DNA of 64,000 bases from Bacillota bacterium. GTDB lineage: Bacteria; Bacillota; Clostridia; Peptostreptococcales; Anaerovoracaceae. Positions within the stretch are counted from its first letter, which is position 1; the number at the start of each line of letters is the position of its first letter. Of the stretch, positions 25,615-35,038 are shown piece by piece. Position numbers and translations under genes: made by a program. The notes under the pieces are model-generated. The model was given only the letters and a program-made list of their open reading frames with translations. It was not told the origin of the DNA and did no database searches. The stretch lies in contig JAFRVY010000026.1 of NCBI GenBank assembly GCA_017438285.1, positions 1 through 64,000 of the forward strand, in the 5' to 3' direction.

Positions 25615-26463
25615 TTATTCAATGCCAAAGAACCCTTTGGCATTTTCTTTTGTTTTCTGTGCTGTCTCTTCGTAGGACAGTCCTTTTATTTCGGCGACCC
25701 TTCTTGCTGTGTACTCCACGTTAGGAGGGACGTTTCTCTGCCCTCTGTACGGCACCGGCGTCAGGAACGGCGAATCCGTTTCCACGAGGAGAAAGTCGAT
25801 CGGTACCGCATCAACTACAGCAACCGTCTTCTTGTTATTCTTGTATGTGACGGGACCTGCGATGCTTAAGGTCGCTCCCATTTTCACGTACTGCCTGCCA
25901 AGCTCTGCGCTCCCCGAAAAACAGTGAAGAAGCACTCTGGCATCATCCGCCTCTCCGGGTGTGCCTGATGCGAATCCTTCCGGATCCGGCCGCTTCGGGA
26001 ACCAGCTCTTTCGCTCATCCGAAAAAGCTCCTTCTTCCTTTAATATATCCATGACTTCCTGGTCCGCTTCACGGGCATGGATGACGATCGGCATCTTCAG
26101 TTCATTGGCAAGACGGATCTGCTTCCTGAACCACTCTCGCTGTACGTCACGTTCGCTTCTGTCATAATAGAAATCAAGACCAATTTCTCCGATGGCCATG
26201 ACTTTGTCCTTAGAAGCGAGGGTGCGGATTTCTTCCAGCTTTTGCTCGTCCATGGTCTTGGCATCGTGGGGATGACATCCCACAGCGGCGTAGCACCATG
26301 ACAGCCTCTCGGCATTGGCCGCCGCTCTCCGGGAACTCTCCAGGTCGAAGCCGATATCCATGACATAATCAAGAGACGATCTTTCGATCGTCTCTATCAG
26401 TTCCTCAAGCATCTGAGGCGTATTGTCTTCATTGTTCAGATGTGCGTGTGAGTCAAATAACAT
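25615..26463 (-). CDS. tatD: TatD-family metal-dependent DNase
   Basis: TatD proteins are TIM-barrel 3'-5' exonucleases implicated in DNA repair and turnover. This 282-aa protein has DSHAHLN (H6, H8), EIGLDFYYD (metal Glu), VIHAREAD, VLLHCFSGS and LVETDSPFLTPVPYRG, all standard. It sits 11 bp after the FN3-CHAP gene and downstream of metG, the usual metG-tatD neighbourhood interrupted by that gene. The downstream ksgA/rnmV partners are elsewhere in the window (48.9-50.3 kb). Confidence 0.94.
   Translation of the reverse strand: MLFDSHAHLNNEDNTPQMLEELIETIERSSLDYVMDIGFDLESSRRAAANAERLSWCYAAVGCHPHDAKTMDEQKLEEIRTLASKDKVMAIGEIGLDFYYDRSERDVQREWFRKQIRLANELKMPIVIHAREADQEVMDILKEEGAFSDERKSWFPKRPDPEGFASGTPGEADDARVLLHCFSGSAELGRQYVKMGATLSIAGPVTYKNNKKTVAVVDAVPIDFLLVETDSPFLTPVPYRGQRNVPPNVEYTARRVAEIKGLSYEETAQKTKENAKGFFGIE
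25621..25654 (+). terminator. aroB terminator inside the tatD coding end
   Basis: AATGCCAAAG/CTTTGGCATT (25621-25630 with 25635-25644, loop of 4) is followed by TTTCTTTTGTTTT. The hairpin DNA also encodes the last residues of TatD (NAKGFFGIE) on the other strand. Confidence 0.85.
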
Positions 26464-26474
26464 ATGCGCCTCTC

Positions 26475-28994
26475 TTATTCTGTTTCTTCTGCGGAATCGT
26501 CTGCTACCGCCGCGTCCGGATCGCTGCAGTCGGTGACTTCAGGCGTGTACTCTTCAGGCTTGCAATCCTCCTCGGAAGGATCGATCTGATACAGCTGTCC
26601 GTCGAGCGTTGCTTCTACCCATGCGTACTTTTCTCCGTGCTCATCTTCTTCCGTATAGATGCAGGCGTCGATACCCGCCTCCATACAAAGCTTGTAGAGG
26701 AATGCGGCATAGTATTCGCTCTCTGTGCAGTCCTCAAGTTCTGATGTGTCGGCTTCTTTTCGGAGGGTCTTGATCATGAACTTCATCTTTTCAAGCTCTG
26801 TCGTTTCCTCTCCGCAGCCAACGCTCATCTTCTCTTCCGCTACGTCATATTCATCGCCTATATCGGAATAACCGTCCGGCTGTGTTGCGTCGATACCGGC
26901 TTCCTCGAGAGCATCCTCGGCAATAATCGGTTCTGTTTCGGACTCCGCATAAACTACGCTGCTGCCTCTGGAGAATATCGGCAATCCAAACTTTGTCGTT
27001 CGGGCAGTGCCTGCATACATTGTGTCTGAAGCATCTGCGTACTTCACGCCGTTATCGTTTGACGAATACGGCGGCAGTCCATAGGCCTGGATGTACGTGT
27101 AGCCCTTGGAGAATGTTCTGTAACCAACTGCGTCGTTCTTGTTTCCTTCGATGGCCTTGACCGTCGAACCACTGCAGCTGACGATCATTCCCACGTGGTC
27201 AGGGCTGCCGTTCCTGTTCCAGTCGTAGAATATGATATCGCCAGGCTTCGGCGTGCGGCTCTTCTTTGATGAATACTGGCCCTTTTTCTTGTATGTGCTC
27301 AGCATCGTCGGACAATAGCTGTGACGTACGATGATGTCTGTAGCCTTTGCTTTGATTCCAACTGCAGACACATACGTTGCGCACCATGGCGCGTAGTAGT
27401 TCATTTTGCCGCAGCCCGGAGCCAGATTGGAGTTGTAAAGATCGATGATCTTCTTGTGAGAGCCATTAGATTCCTTGCAGCCCAGCCAATCCACAGCAAT
27501 GCTTACAACCTTGTCACGGGTTGCAGATGTGCTGCTGTACACGCCGTAATAGGTCGTGCCGTTGAGCTTCATATAGCCGCGAATCTTGTAATAGTATTTT
27601 TTGCCCTTGGTAAGATTGCTCTTATCAAAATATGAAGTTCCTGTTGCGGTTCCAATATATGAATAGGTTCCGTCAGCAGATGTGGCTCGCTTGATCTGAT
27701 AGCCGATGGCGTTCTTTGATGCAGCCCATGTAAGCTGTATTCCGCTGGTCTGTGCTGAACCCTTGATGCTGGTTGGAGCCTTTACTTTCGTCGCACCGGC
27801 TACAGGGAATGAATATGGACCGTACTTGGTCTTGCCGCCGGACTTCTTGTATGTCCTGACTTTGTAATAATATATTTTGTCAAGTTCCAGTTCGTCGTTT
27901 TCCCAAGTCGGGCTCTTCGTGTTGATTCCCAGCTTTTTGTAGCTGCCGTCGGCACTTGTGGCTCTGTAAACCTCATATCCGGTTATATCGCTAAAACCCT
28001 GCCACGACAGCTTAACTGAATACGCCGTCTGCTTGACTTTGACGATCGGTGATCCATCATTTATGTAACCCATGACCGGTTTACAGAAATCACCATAATA
28101 TCTTATGCCGCTGAGCTTTACATATGCGCGGACTTTGTAATAATACTTCGTGCCTTTTACAATGGTTTTATCCGTATACGTAGGCGATGATACGTCTGAC
28201 ATCCTTGTGTAAACGCCGTCTGCACTAGTGGCTCTGTAGACTTCATATCCCTTTGCGTTGGTCCATCTATGCCAGTTAATCATCAGCCCTTCCGCCGTGG
28301 CGGTCATGTTTACATTTATCGGCGTAGCGATCTTGGTCCTTCCCTTCATGACCTTACTGTAAGGGCCATAGTAGGTTTCGCCCTTTATGACCTTGTACGC
28401 GCGGACTTTGTAGTAGTAGACCTTCTGCTTTTTGACTTTTTTATTCTCAAAGTATGTCAGTTTTGTTTTTCTCAGAGCAGTATATTCACCCTTTGAACTT
28501 TTAGCCCTGCGAACCTGATAACCTGTTGCATCGTTGACCTTGTTCCAGCTGACCAGAACCTTGGAACTGTAAAGTTTCATACTCAGTACCGGCTTGGCCA
28601 ATGTCGCTTTCTTTGACACGATGCTGCTGAAATGACTTCGCTTGACCTTATCACCGCTCTTCTTATATGCGCGCACCTTAAAATAGTAGACCTTGTTCAT
28701 TTTGCCTTTGCACTTAAACGAAAGTCCCTCTGTTTTTCCCTGGAACATATACTTGCCGTCTTTGCTCTTTGCGCGATAAATCAAATAGCCGGTTGCCCCG
28801 TCAAAGGCGCTCCACGTCAATGCTATATGGTTATAGTTGGCAGAAGTTGCCTTGAGGTTTCTAACCGGGTTGTCCGCGTTGAATGAAGCCGCATGCGATT
28901 CCCCTCCGCTGAGCGGGAATATCGTAAGGGCCATGGTCAATATCACGGCAAAGCAAAGCGCTTTTTTCAGGATTTTAGTGCTCTTTTTCTTCAT
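26475..28994 (-). CDS. Secreted peptidoglycan hydrolase: five FN3 repeats, CHAP domain, degenerate transglutaminase-like tail
   Basis: This 839-aa protein has a signal peptide (1-36). Five fibronectin III-like domains (about 41-495) each contain GY-(V/I)YRA(T/K)S-DG-Y and YYYK(V/I)R. A CHAP/NlpC-type amidase domain (about 498-645) has Cys538 in APWCATYVS, His600 in SPDHVGMI and Glu616 in AIEGN. After an acidic linker, residues 738-810 resemble a transglutaminase core (SEYYAAFLYKLCMEAGI, YAWVEATLDG, YQIDP), but the usual Cys and His positions hold Ser759 and Tyr790. It is an extracellular wall hydrolase or adhesin inserted between metG and tatD. Confidence 0.9.
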   Translation of the reverse strand: MKKKSTKILKKALCFAVILTMALTIFPLSGGESHAASFNADNPVRNLKATSANYNHIALTWSAFDGATGYLIYRAKSKDGKYMFQGKTEGLSFKCKGKMNKVYYFKVRAYKKSGDKVKRSHFSSIVSKKATLAKPVLSMKLYSSKVLVSWNKVNDATGYQVRRAKSSKGEYTALRKTKLTYFENKKVKKQKVYYYKVRAYKVIKGETYYGPYSKVMKGRTKIATPINVNMTATAEGLMINWHRWTNAKGYEVYRATSADGVYTRMSDVSSPTYTDKTIVKGTKYYYKVRAYVKLSGIRYYGDFCKPVMGYINDGSPIVKVKQTAYSVKLSWQGFSDITGYEVYRATSADGSYKKLGINTKSPTWENDELELDKIYYYKVRTYKKSGGKTKYGPYSFPVAGATKVKAPTSIKGSAQTSGIQLTWAASKNAIGYQIKRATSADGTYSYIGTATGTSYFDKSNLTKGKKYYYKIRGYMKLNGTTYYGVYSSTSATRDKVVSIAVDWLGCKESNGSHKKIIDLYNSNLAPGCGKMNYYAPWCATYVSAVGIKAKATDIIVRHSYCPTMLSTYKKKGQYSSKKSRTPKPGDIIFYDWNRNGSPDHVGMIVSCSGSTVKAIEGNKNDAVGYRTFSKGYTYIQAYGLPPYSSNDNGVKYADASDTMYAGTARTTKFGLPIFSRGSSVVYAESETEPIIAEDALEEAGIDATQPDGYSDIGDEYDVAEEKMSVGCGEETTELEKMKFMIKTLRKEADTSELEDCTESEYYAAFLYKLCMEAGIDACIYTEEDEHGEKYAWVEATLDGQLYQIDPSEEDCKPEEYTPEVTDCSDPDAAVADDSAEETE

Positions 28995-29016
28995 ACCTTA
29001 AGACCTCTTTCGCGAT

Positions 29017-30993
29017 CTACTCTACAGAATTTCCGTCTTCAGCTACAGTTGTAACGAATTCATATCTCGTCTTGCCGTCAACCTCGTTGTCCGCATAAAG
29101 GATCATGCCCTTTGATTCCAGACCGCGAAGGTTTCTCGGCTTCAGATTTGCTACTACGACGACCTTCTTGCCGATGCATTCTTCCGGCTTGAAGTATTCT
29201 GAAACGCCGGAGATGATCTGACGCTTCTCTGTTCCCATCTTCACCTGGAAGACCAAAAGCTTGTCTGCCTTCGGATGCTTCTCGGCCTCGAGGATGGTTC
29301 CGACTCTCAGGTCGATCTTGTCGAAATCGTCGTAAACGATCTCATCCTTGAGCTCGAGCGGGATGTTGACATCGCCGCCGGCAGCCTGTGCGCCCAGCGC
29401 ATAAAGCTCTTCGAGTTCTTTCTCGATGTCGAGTCTCGGGAAGATGGCGTCGCCCTTCTTCACCTGCTCACCGCACATTGCTTCGAATGTGAATGCGTCT
29501 TCCCATGCAACGTCTGCATACCAGAGTCCCATCTGCTTTCTGATGGCATCCGATGTGGTGTGCATGAACGGATGGATCAGTACCGAGATGATTCTGATGG
29601 CTTCTGCCAGGTTGTGAAGCACGTTGTCCAGTCTTGGCTTGGATGCCTCATCCTTGGCGAGAACCCAAGGCATCGTCTCGTCGATATATTTGTTGGCTCT
29701 TCTTACGAGTACCCATATCTCTTCGAGAGCCATATTGAATTTGAAATCGTCCATCTGCGCTTCGACCTTAGGAGCTGCGCCGAGGGCGACCTCCTTCAGC
29801 TGCGCATCGTAGTCGATACCGTCTTCGCCAGGGACACACTTGCCTTCTTCTGTGAGATCCGGAACGAATCCGCCATTGTACTTCTCGATCATGCTGACGG
29901 TTCTGGAAACCAGGTTGCCCAGGTCGTTTGCCAGATCATAGTTCATTCTCTTGAGCATAACCTCATTGGTGAACATGCCGTCCTGACCGAAGGTGTACTC
30001 TCTCAGCAGGAAGTACTTCAGCGCATCGATACCGTATCTTTCGATGAGGACTACCGGATCGATAACGTCCTGTCCCTTGGCGGCCTTTGACTTGGAGACT
30101 TTCTCTCCGCCAAGAAGCAGCCAGCCGTGTCCTCTGACCTGCTTCGGCAGAGGCAGGTCTGCGCTCATGAGCATTGCCGGCCAGATCAGCGAGTGGAATC
30201 TGACGATTTCCTTGCCGACCAGGTGAACGTCAGCCGGCCAGTAGTGGTTGTACTTTTCCGGTTCGTCCGGCCAGCCCAGAGCTGTGATATAGTTCGAAAG
30301 TGCATCGAGCCATACGTATATTACATGCTTCTCGTCGATCGGAACAGGAATGCCCCAGTCAAAGGATGATCTGGAAATGCAAAGATCCTCCAGTCCCTGT
30401 TCAACGAAAGCGACCATTTCATTTCTTCTCGTTTCAGGCACGAGGAAGTCTGGATTCTCTCTGAAGAGCTCAAGCAGCTTATCCGCATACTTGCTCATCT
30501 TGAAGAAGTAAGCTTCTTCCTTTGCCTTTGTTACAGGACGTCCGCAGTCAGGGCACTTGCCGTCGACAAGCTGGTTCTCCGTCCAGAAGGATTCGCAAGG
30601 AGTGCAGTACCATCCTTCGTATTCGCCCTTGTAGATGTCGCCCTTTTCGTACATCTTCATGAACAGCGCCTGAACACGCTTGATGTGTCTCGGTTCTGTC
30701 GTTCTGATGAAGTCATCATAGGAGATCTCCATCGTCTTCCAGAGTTCCTTGATGCCGGCGACGACTTCGTCAACATACTGCTGCGGTGTCACGCCCTTGG
30801 CGTCAGCATACTGCTGTATTTTCTGACCGTGTTCATCCGTACCTGTCAGGAACATGACATCATATCCCTGCAGTCGCTTGAACCTCGCCATAGCGTCGGC
30901 CATGACTGTACAGTAGGTGTGTCCTATGTGCAGGTTCGAGCTTGGATAATAAATCGGCGTACTGATGTAGTATGTTCCCTTGTCCTTTGTCAT
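29017..30993 (-). CDS. metG: Methionyl-tRNA synthetase with C-terminal tRNA-binding domain
   Basis: MetG charges tRNA-Met. From the ATG at 30993 (658 aa) the HIGH motif is LHIGH (21-25). A zinc knuckle CTPC...CPDC lies near 125-146, KVSKS near 297, and the C-terminal EMAP/Trbp111-type domain ([20 protein letters not shown]) fills the last 105 residues and promotes dimerisation. An upstream in-frame ATG at 31011 overlaps the EFR1 stop (ATGA), but AAAGGAAA directly precedes 30993, so I prefer the latter. No T-box leader is visible. Confidence 0.96.
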   Translation of the reverse strand: MTKDKGTYYISTPIYYPSSNLHIGHTYCTVMADAMARFKRLQGYDVMFLTGTDEHGQKIQQYADAKGVTPQQYVDEVVAGIKELWKTMEISYDDFIRTTEPRHIKRVQALFMKMYEKGDIYKGEYEGWYCTPCESFWTENQLVDGKCPDCGRPVTKAKEEAYFFKMSKYADKLLELFRENPDFLVPETRRNEMVAFVEQGLEDLCISRSSFDWGIPVPIDEKHVIYVWLDALSNYITALGWPDEPEKYNHYWPADVHLVGKEIVRFHSLIWPAMLMSADLPLPKQVRGHGWLLLGGEKVSKSKAAKGQDVIDPVVLIERYGIDALKYFLLREYTFGQDGMFTNEVMLKRMNYDLANDLGNLVSRTVSMIEKYNGGFVPDLTEEGKCVPGEDGIDYDAQLKEVALGAAPKVEAQMDDFKFNMALEEIWVLVRRANKYIDETMPWVLAKDEASKPRLDNVLHNLAEAIRIISVLIHPFMHTTSDAIRKQMGLWYADVAWEDAFTFEAMCGEQVKKGDAIFPRLDIEKELEELYALGAQAAGGDVNIPLELKDEIVYDDFDKIDLRVGTILEAEKHPKADKLLVFQVKMGTEKRQIISGVSEYFKPEECIGKKVVVVANLKPRNLRGLESKGMILYADNEVDGKTRYEFVTTVAEDGNSVE

Positions 30994-31007
30994 GAGTCGG
31001 TTTCCTT

Positions 31008-31859
31008 TCATGTGTATATTTTGGGCTCTTTTCTGTCTGCGAACCCAAGTTCAAGTTCTTCTTTGTGATATAGATATCCGGGATCGTCGAAGTATATCGC
31101 CCCTTGCGGGCAAAGCTTCTCGCAGGCGCAGCATTTGATGCATATCCCGCTGACGATGCCGGGCGCCGCGTCGCTGATGGACCCCATCGGGCATTCGCGG
31201 ACGCATATCCCGCAGCCGTCGCACTTATCCGCGTCCAGCTTCGGTTTGACTTTCAAAATATTGATATGATTTCCCTGACGGTCTCTCGGTTTGTAGTAAG
31301 GCCTGTAAGGTGTCTGTCCGTCGACTGCGACCGGCACGTCCAATGCCGCCGCACCTTCGCGTGTCTCCTGCAAAAGCTTGCCGGCGGCTGCCTTTGCGAG
31401 AGCGTCTGCGACTTCCAGATCCTGCTCGTCAGGCCTGCCTGCAGCGAGGGTCCTTGAGAAAGAATGCTCCCCGATGAATGCGCCTGCAGCGAAGGGCTTG
31501 AAGCCTTTGCCTGTCAGGATGTCCCTCAGTTCGATGAGCGCGTCGTCAAAGTCCCGATTGCCGTACAAAACGACGGGGATGGCCTTTGCGCCGCCGCCTT
31601 CCAGCGTGTCCAGGAAGCTCAGCAGCACGTTAGGCACTCTGCCGGCGATGACCGGCGTGCCGAAGACAACGACGTCCTCCGCGTCGAAAGCGTAGGGCAC
31701 TTCCCTCGCCCCCGGCGGGGTGAAGTCAATGCTGCCTGCTCTCGTGACCTCTGCAAGTCCCGAGTCCTTCAGGTCCTCATATAGTCTATCAGCGATACGC
31801 TCTACGACTTTGCGGGTCGTCTTCGTTCCGCTGAAGTACATGCTTCTTACTCTGATCAT
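31008..31859 (-). CDS. EFR1-family flavodoxin-ferredoxin protein
   Basis: The 283-aa protein joins an N-terminal flavodoxin-like domain ([16 protein letters not shown] phosphate loop, [13 protein letters not shown]) to a C-terminal ferredoxin with [12 protein letters not shown] and [12 protein letters not shown], i.e. two [4Fe-4S] clusters. This is the EFR1 layout common in anaerobic Firmicutes. It probably shuttles electrons; partners are unknown. It starts 7 bp after the kinase-like gene and its stop touches metG, so it is in the metG operon. Confidence 0.9.
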   Translation of the reverse strand: MIRVRSMYFSGTKTTRKVVERIADRLYEDLKDSGLAEVTRAGSIDFTPPGAREVPYAFDAEDVVVFGTPVIAGRVPNVLLSFLDTLEGGGAKAIPVVLYGNRDFDDALIELRDILTGKGFKPFAAGAFIGEHSFSRTLAAGRPDEQDLEVADALAKAAAGKLLQETREGAAALDVPVAVDGQTPYRPYYKPRDRQGNHINILKVKPKLDADKCDGCGICVRECPMGSISDAAPGIVSGICIKCCACEKLCPQGAIYFDDPGYLYHKEELELGFADRKEPKIYT

Positions 31860-31866
31860 ACCGCGG

Positions 31867-32508
31867 TTAGTCCAGCGTCGACTGTCTCCAGATCTGCTTG
31901 TCGGAGTACTCGATGATCAGATCTACGATGTCCTCGATCTCCAGGTATCCGCTGTCGAGTGAGAGGTTGAAGTTGACGTGCTCGCCCCACTTCCTTCCGG
32001 TGTGGTAAGCGTAGTAGTTGGCTCTCGCCTTGTCCGTTTCCTTCATGACCTTCCTTGCCTGGTCTTCCGGGATGCCGTATTCTTCGACCGCTCTCTTGAT
32101 CTTGTCAGCTTCTTCCGCATAGATGAAGACGTTGGTCGCATACGGATATCCCCTGAGGATGTAGTCCGCGCATCTTCCTACGATAACGCAGGAACCTTCT
32201 TCCGCGATCCTTCTGATCGTGTCGAACTGTGCCAGGAAAAATCTCTCGTTCAGGCTGAGATTCTCAGGACCCGCTTCACCGGTACCCATGGCTGAAGCCA
32301 GGCTGTACAGGAATCCGTTCTTGGCCTTCTTCTCTGCCGTCTCGATCATTTCCTTGGAAAAGCCGGATTCTTCGGCGATTCTGTCGAGCAGCTCTCTGTC
32401 GTAATACGGTACGCCCAGTTTCTCTGCAAGACGCTTGCCGATGATCCTTCCACCGCTTCCGAATTCACGGCTGATTGTGATGATTTTCTTCTTCTCTTTG
32501 TTTTCCAT
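31867..32508 (-). CDS. Cytidylate kinase-like family protein
   Basis: This 213-aa protein matches the Cytidylate_kin2 family. Motifs are ITISREFGSGGRIIGKRLA (P-loop variant), PYYDRELL, IVGRCADYIL and YYAYHTGRKWG. The family is related to CMP kinase, but its substrate is not settled. I choose the ATG at 32508, with GAGGAG 11 bases upstream, over a GTG at 32520 that overlaps the ribosome site. It is the first gene of the EFR1-metG-CHAP-tatD series. Confidence 0.87.
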   Translation of the reverse strand: MENKEKKKIITISREFGSGGRIIGKRLAEKLGVPYYDRELLDRIAEESGFSKEMIETAEKKAKNGFLYSLASAMGTGEAGPENLSLNERFFLAQFDTIRRIAEEGSCVIVGRCADYILRGYPYATNVFIYAEEADKIKRAVEEYGIPEDQARKVMKETDKARANYYAYHTGRKWGEHVNFNLSLDSGYLEIEDIVDLIIEYSDKQIWRQSTLD

Positions 32509-32530
32509 TTTGTGTGTCACTCCTCACGAA

Positions 32531-32539
32531 ATTATAACA
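32531..32539 (-). promoter_or_regulatory. Extended -10 promoter of the kinase-like/metG operon
   Basis: TGTTATAAT on the minus strand matches TGnTATAAT. No good -35 is visible at the normal spacing. The transcript would have a leader of about 15-20 nt containing GAGGAG. Confidence 0.6.
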
Positions 32540-32597
32540 TATTTATATGCCTGAAAAGGCAATGCTTAACAAATCTAAAGTATAGTGGTTGCAAGGC

Positions 32598-33218
32598 TTA
32601 GAACCTTTCGTCGCTCACGATTTTGCCGTCCTCCATGGTGAGCACGTATCCGTGTCCCGGATCCGGGATCCAACTGTAAAAATAGTCGTATCTGTCAGGC
32701 CACAAATCGTTGAGAATGCCTGAAATAGTGCCTCCGTGGCAGATGCAGATGCTCATGGCCTCTTCTCCGCGGTTTCTCAGTCTGAGGATATGCAGCTCGT
32801 GTTTAATCAAAAGTTCCTTGAATCCGCGGCGAATTCGTTTCTTAAAATTCATTATGCTTTCGCCGTTTGGAGGTGGCATCGCTTCATCTTTTGCGCTGAT
32901 CCACTCTTCGTAGTCCGGATTTCCCTCCAGCTCCTCATAGCACTTCATCTCGAAGATTCCGAAGTCCAGTTCCTTCAGATCCTCGATGACTTCGTGTTCA
33001 CGTTCTCCATAGATGATCCTGAGGGTCTGCTCCGTACGCAGCATTCCCGTCGTAAAGAACTGGGCACTGTCATTGATCGGATAGAGTCCGTCGTCCCGCA
33101 GTTCTTCCAGCTGCTTTTCTCCCTTGTCGGCGAGAGGCACATCGGTAGCCCCGTAGTAGAGACGCCGCACGTTGCCCGTCGTGATTCCATGTCTGATAAG
33201 TACGATTTTAGATTTCAT
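32598..33218 (-). CDS. cobC: Histidine-phosphatase family protein, probable alpha-ribazole phosphatase
   Basis: This 206-aa phosphoglycerate-mutase-like protein has the LIRHG catalytic motif (R9, H10), a GEREHEV segment, LDFGIFEMKCYEEL, and the second catalytic CHGGTI. The position at the end of a cobT-cobU-cobS cluster makes CobC (removal of the 5'-phosphate from alpha-ribazole-5'-phosphate or cobalamin phosphate) the best guess. The sequence alone would also allow a generic phosphatase. Confidence 0.78.
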   Translation of the reverse strand: MKSKIVLIRHGITTGNVRRLYYGATDVPLADKGEKQLEELRDDGLYPINDSAQFFTTGMLRTEQTLRIIYGEREHEVIEDLKELDFGIFEMKCYEELEGNPDYEEWISAKDEAMPPPNGESIMNFKKRIRRGFKELLIKHELHILRLRNRGEEAMSICICHGGTISGILNDLWPDRYDYFYSWIPDPGHGYVLTMEDGKIVSDERF

Positions 33219-33235
33219 CTCTTTTCCGGTCCCCT

Positions 33236-33607
33236 CTATTTCAGTCTCTTCCCGATGCCGCAGAATACTCTGGTAACATGCTCCGCTTTTTCTGCGAGGT
33301 ACAGCATAAGCCTGCCGTTCATCTCCCTGAAGGCGCGGACATTTTTATCGATCGGCACGACGCCCTGTGACGTGTCGGTCATGACGAGGAGCTTATCTCC
33401 AAGAAGCGTCTCGCGGTCTTTGAAGAAATCCTTCGCTTCCCGTCCGGCCTTTGCACATTCCATTACAAAACCCTCGATGCCGTAAATGACGTCCGCATCG
33501 AAGTCCGGCTCCCGTCCGTCTGAGCAGTCGCAGATCCTGCTGTATTCATAATTATCTTTGACGTAATCGAGTTTCCCCTGATACGCACCTCCGAAGATCA
33601 GTTCCAT
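33236..33607 (-). CDS. Short CobU-like protein of the cobalamin cluster
   Basis: This 123-aa protein begins MELIFGGAYQGKLDYV, like the CobU P-loop GGARSGKS but with Leu where Ser/Thr should be. It ends DTSQGVVPIDKNVRAF plus RVFCGIGKRLK, close to the CobU C-terminal signature (EVG-GIVP...ARRFRD and VAGLPLRLK). The central part of CobU is shortened. It lies between cobS and the CobC-like gene, with a separate CobU (34432-35010) upstream. It may be a second kinase-type subunit or a vestigial paralogue. Confidence 0.72.
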   Translation of the reverse strand: MELIFGGAYQGKLDYVKDNYEYSRICDCSDGREPDFDADVIYGIEGFVMECAKAGREAKDFFKDRETLLGDKLLVMTDTSQGVVPIDKNVRAFREMNGRLMLYLAEKAEHVTRVFCGIGKRLK

Positions 33608-33630
33608 ATGTCCTCCTGTCTGCTCCGCTT

Positions 33631-34431
33631 CTAAACGATGAGGGCCAGCGCCAGCAAACCCAGCATTTCGCCAATGGTGATCATGTGTCCGGAAATGTCA
33701 CCGCTCATGCCGCCCAGCTTTCGGATGTCGCTCTTTGCAACAAAGGCTTCCGCCAGCACGATCACCACGAAGACGATATTGCTGTAAAGCTCCGCAATCA
33801 GCGACCACCAGCTGCAGCCGCTCATGATCAGCTCCGCAGCCGCGAGAACGATCAGCATGATGATGAATGCCGGAACGGTGTTCCGGAAAGTCCCCGGGCT
33901 TTTGCGCACTCCGCCGGCCGCGTACTGGCTGGTATCCATCGGCGCATCGAGGATGACCTCAAGGGCGCTCATAAATCTGGACGTGGTGAAGATCAAAATG
34001 ATGAGGATGCTGCCTTTGAGGCTCCAGGTTTCGCAGGTCTGGATCATGGCCCCGGTGAAAACGACGAGCATCAGCGCCAGGCAGATCACTGCAAAGGCTC
34101 CAACGTGTGAGTCCTTCAGTATCCTGCGCCGCTCTTCCATCTCCGGGTGGCGCGGCATCACCGCATCGCTGCAGTCCATGAACCCGTCAAGGTGAATGAA
34201 TCCGGTCAGCAGAAAGTACAGACCTGTCAAAAGACATCCTGTCACGATCGCTCCGGCGCCGATGTAGCTGAGCAGCCACCAGCAGGCACAGATGATTACA
34301 CCGATCAGGGTTCCCACCAGCGGGAACATGCCGATCTGCGCGAGTCTGTCCTCTTCACGCCATCCTTTGTACGGGCACGGGATCCAGCAGAACATTCCCC
34401 ATGCCATTAAAAAACCTCTGATGTATTTCAT
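33631..34431 (-). CDS. cobS: Adenosylcobinamide-GDP ribazoletransferase (cobalamin synthase)
   Basis: CobS joins adenosylcobinamide-GDP and alpha-ribazole(-phosphate) in the membrane to complete the nucleotide loop of cobalamin. The 266-aa polytopic protein has the signature HLDGFMDCSDAV, an interior DSHVGAFA and GGMSGDISGHMI near the C-terminus. Its start immediately follows the cobU stop, indicating coupling. Confidence 0.95.
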   Translation of the reverse strand: MKYIRGFLMAWGMFCWIPCPYKGWREEDRLAQIGMFPLVGTLIGVIICACWWLLSYIGAGAIVTGCLLTGLYFLLTGFIHLDGFMDCSDAVMPRHPEMEERRRILKDSHVGAFAVICLALMLVVFTGAMIQTCETWSLKGSILIILIFTTSRFMSALEVILDAPMDTSQYAAGGVRKSPGTFRNTVPAFIIMLIVLAAAELIMSGCSWWSLIAELYSNIVFVVIVLAEAFVAKSDIRKLGGMSGDISGHMITIGEMLGLLALALIV

Positions 34432-35010
34432 CTATTTCCAGATCTCCTCCATACCGTAAGTGATCTCAATAACTCTGTCACAAGCCTTTGCAAGGGTCCG
34501 GTCCGCGCCGGCCAGCGCTTTGCGGTAGTCTTCTGTGGACCGGCTGTATTCGCCCATGTCTCCGTAAATTCCGTCAGAAACGAAGACCGTATTCCCTGTG
34601 GCTTTGGCGAAGGTCTCCATCTCCGCAGCCACGCGGCTCGGCGCCGTTTCATCAAAGACGATCGTGGTGCCGGCGTTCCCCTTCAGCGACGCACCCTCTG
34701 TTTCAACGCGCTGAAACATCTCGTTCTCCATGATGGCCGTCACGCTGTCCAGGAGAAAGACGCCGCTCCTGTCGACAGACGGATCCTCCAGCAGCGCCGT
34801 CAGGTGAACCGGCTGCTCGAGGGTCTCGAAGCCCCATCCGTCGCGCTCCGCAAGATGGCGCCTGATGCGCGCCCGGTCTTCTTCGTCCCGCGGGATCATC
34901 GTTGCGATATAGTACAAAGGCTTGCCCTGCTGCTGCGCCATGTCTCTGGCCAGCTTCTGGGCGTAGTATGATTTTCCGTTTTTACAGCCGCCGCTGATCA
35001 ATACGTTCAT
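34432..35010 (-). CDS. cobU: Adenosylcobinamide kinase / guanylyltransferase
   Basis: CobU phosphorylates adenosylcobinamide and transfers GMP to it. This 192-aa protein starts with MNVLISGGCKNGKSYYAQK (P-loop), then YIATMIPRDEEDRARIRRH with the conserved histidine, VFLLDSVTAIMENEM and VFVSDGIYGDM. The C-terminal EVG-GIVP signature is less typical here, whereas the short paralogue two genes downstream has a good match, so the two may complement each other. Confidence 0.88.
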   Translation of the reverse strand: MNVLISGGCKNGKSYYAQKLARDMAQQQGKPLYYIATMIPRDEEDRARIRRHLAERDGWGFETLEQPVHLTALLEDPSVDRSGVFLLDSVTAIMENEMFQRVETEGASLKGNAGTTIVFDETAPSRVAAEMETFAKATGNTVFVSDGIYGDMGEYSRSTEDYRKALAGADRTLAKACDRVIEITYGMEEIWK

Positions 35011-35038
35011 TGTTTACCGTCTCTATTTTTCTGGCTCT

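Noticed and set aside
31009..31011. metG start at 31011 in an ATGA overlap
   Set aside because: No ribosome site precedes it, whereas AAAGGAAA fits the ATG at 30993, which also matches the family's usual N-terminus.
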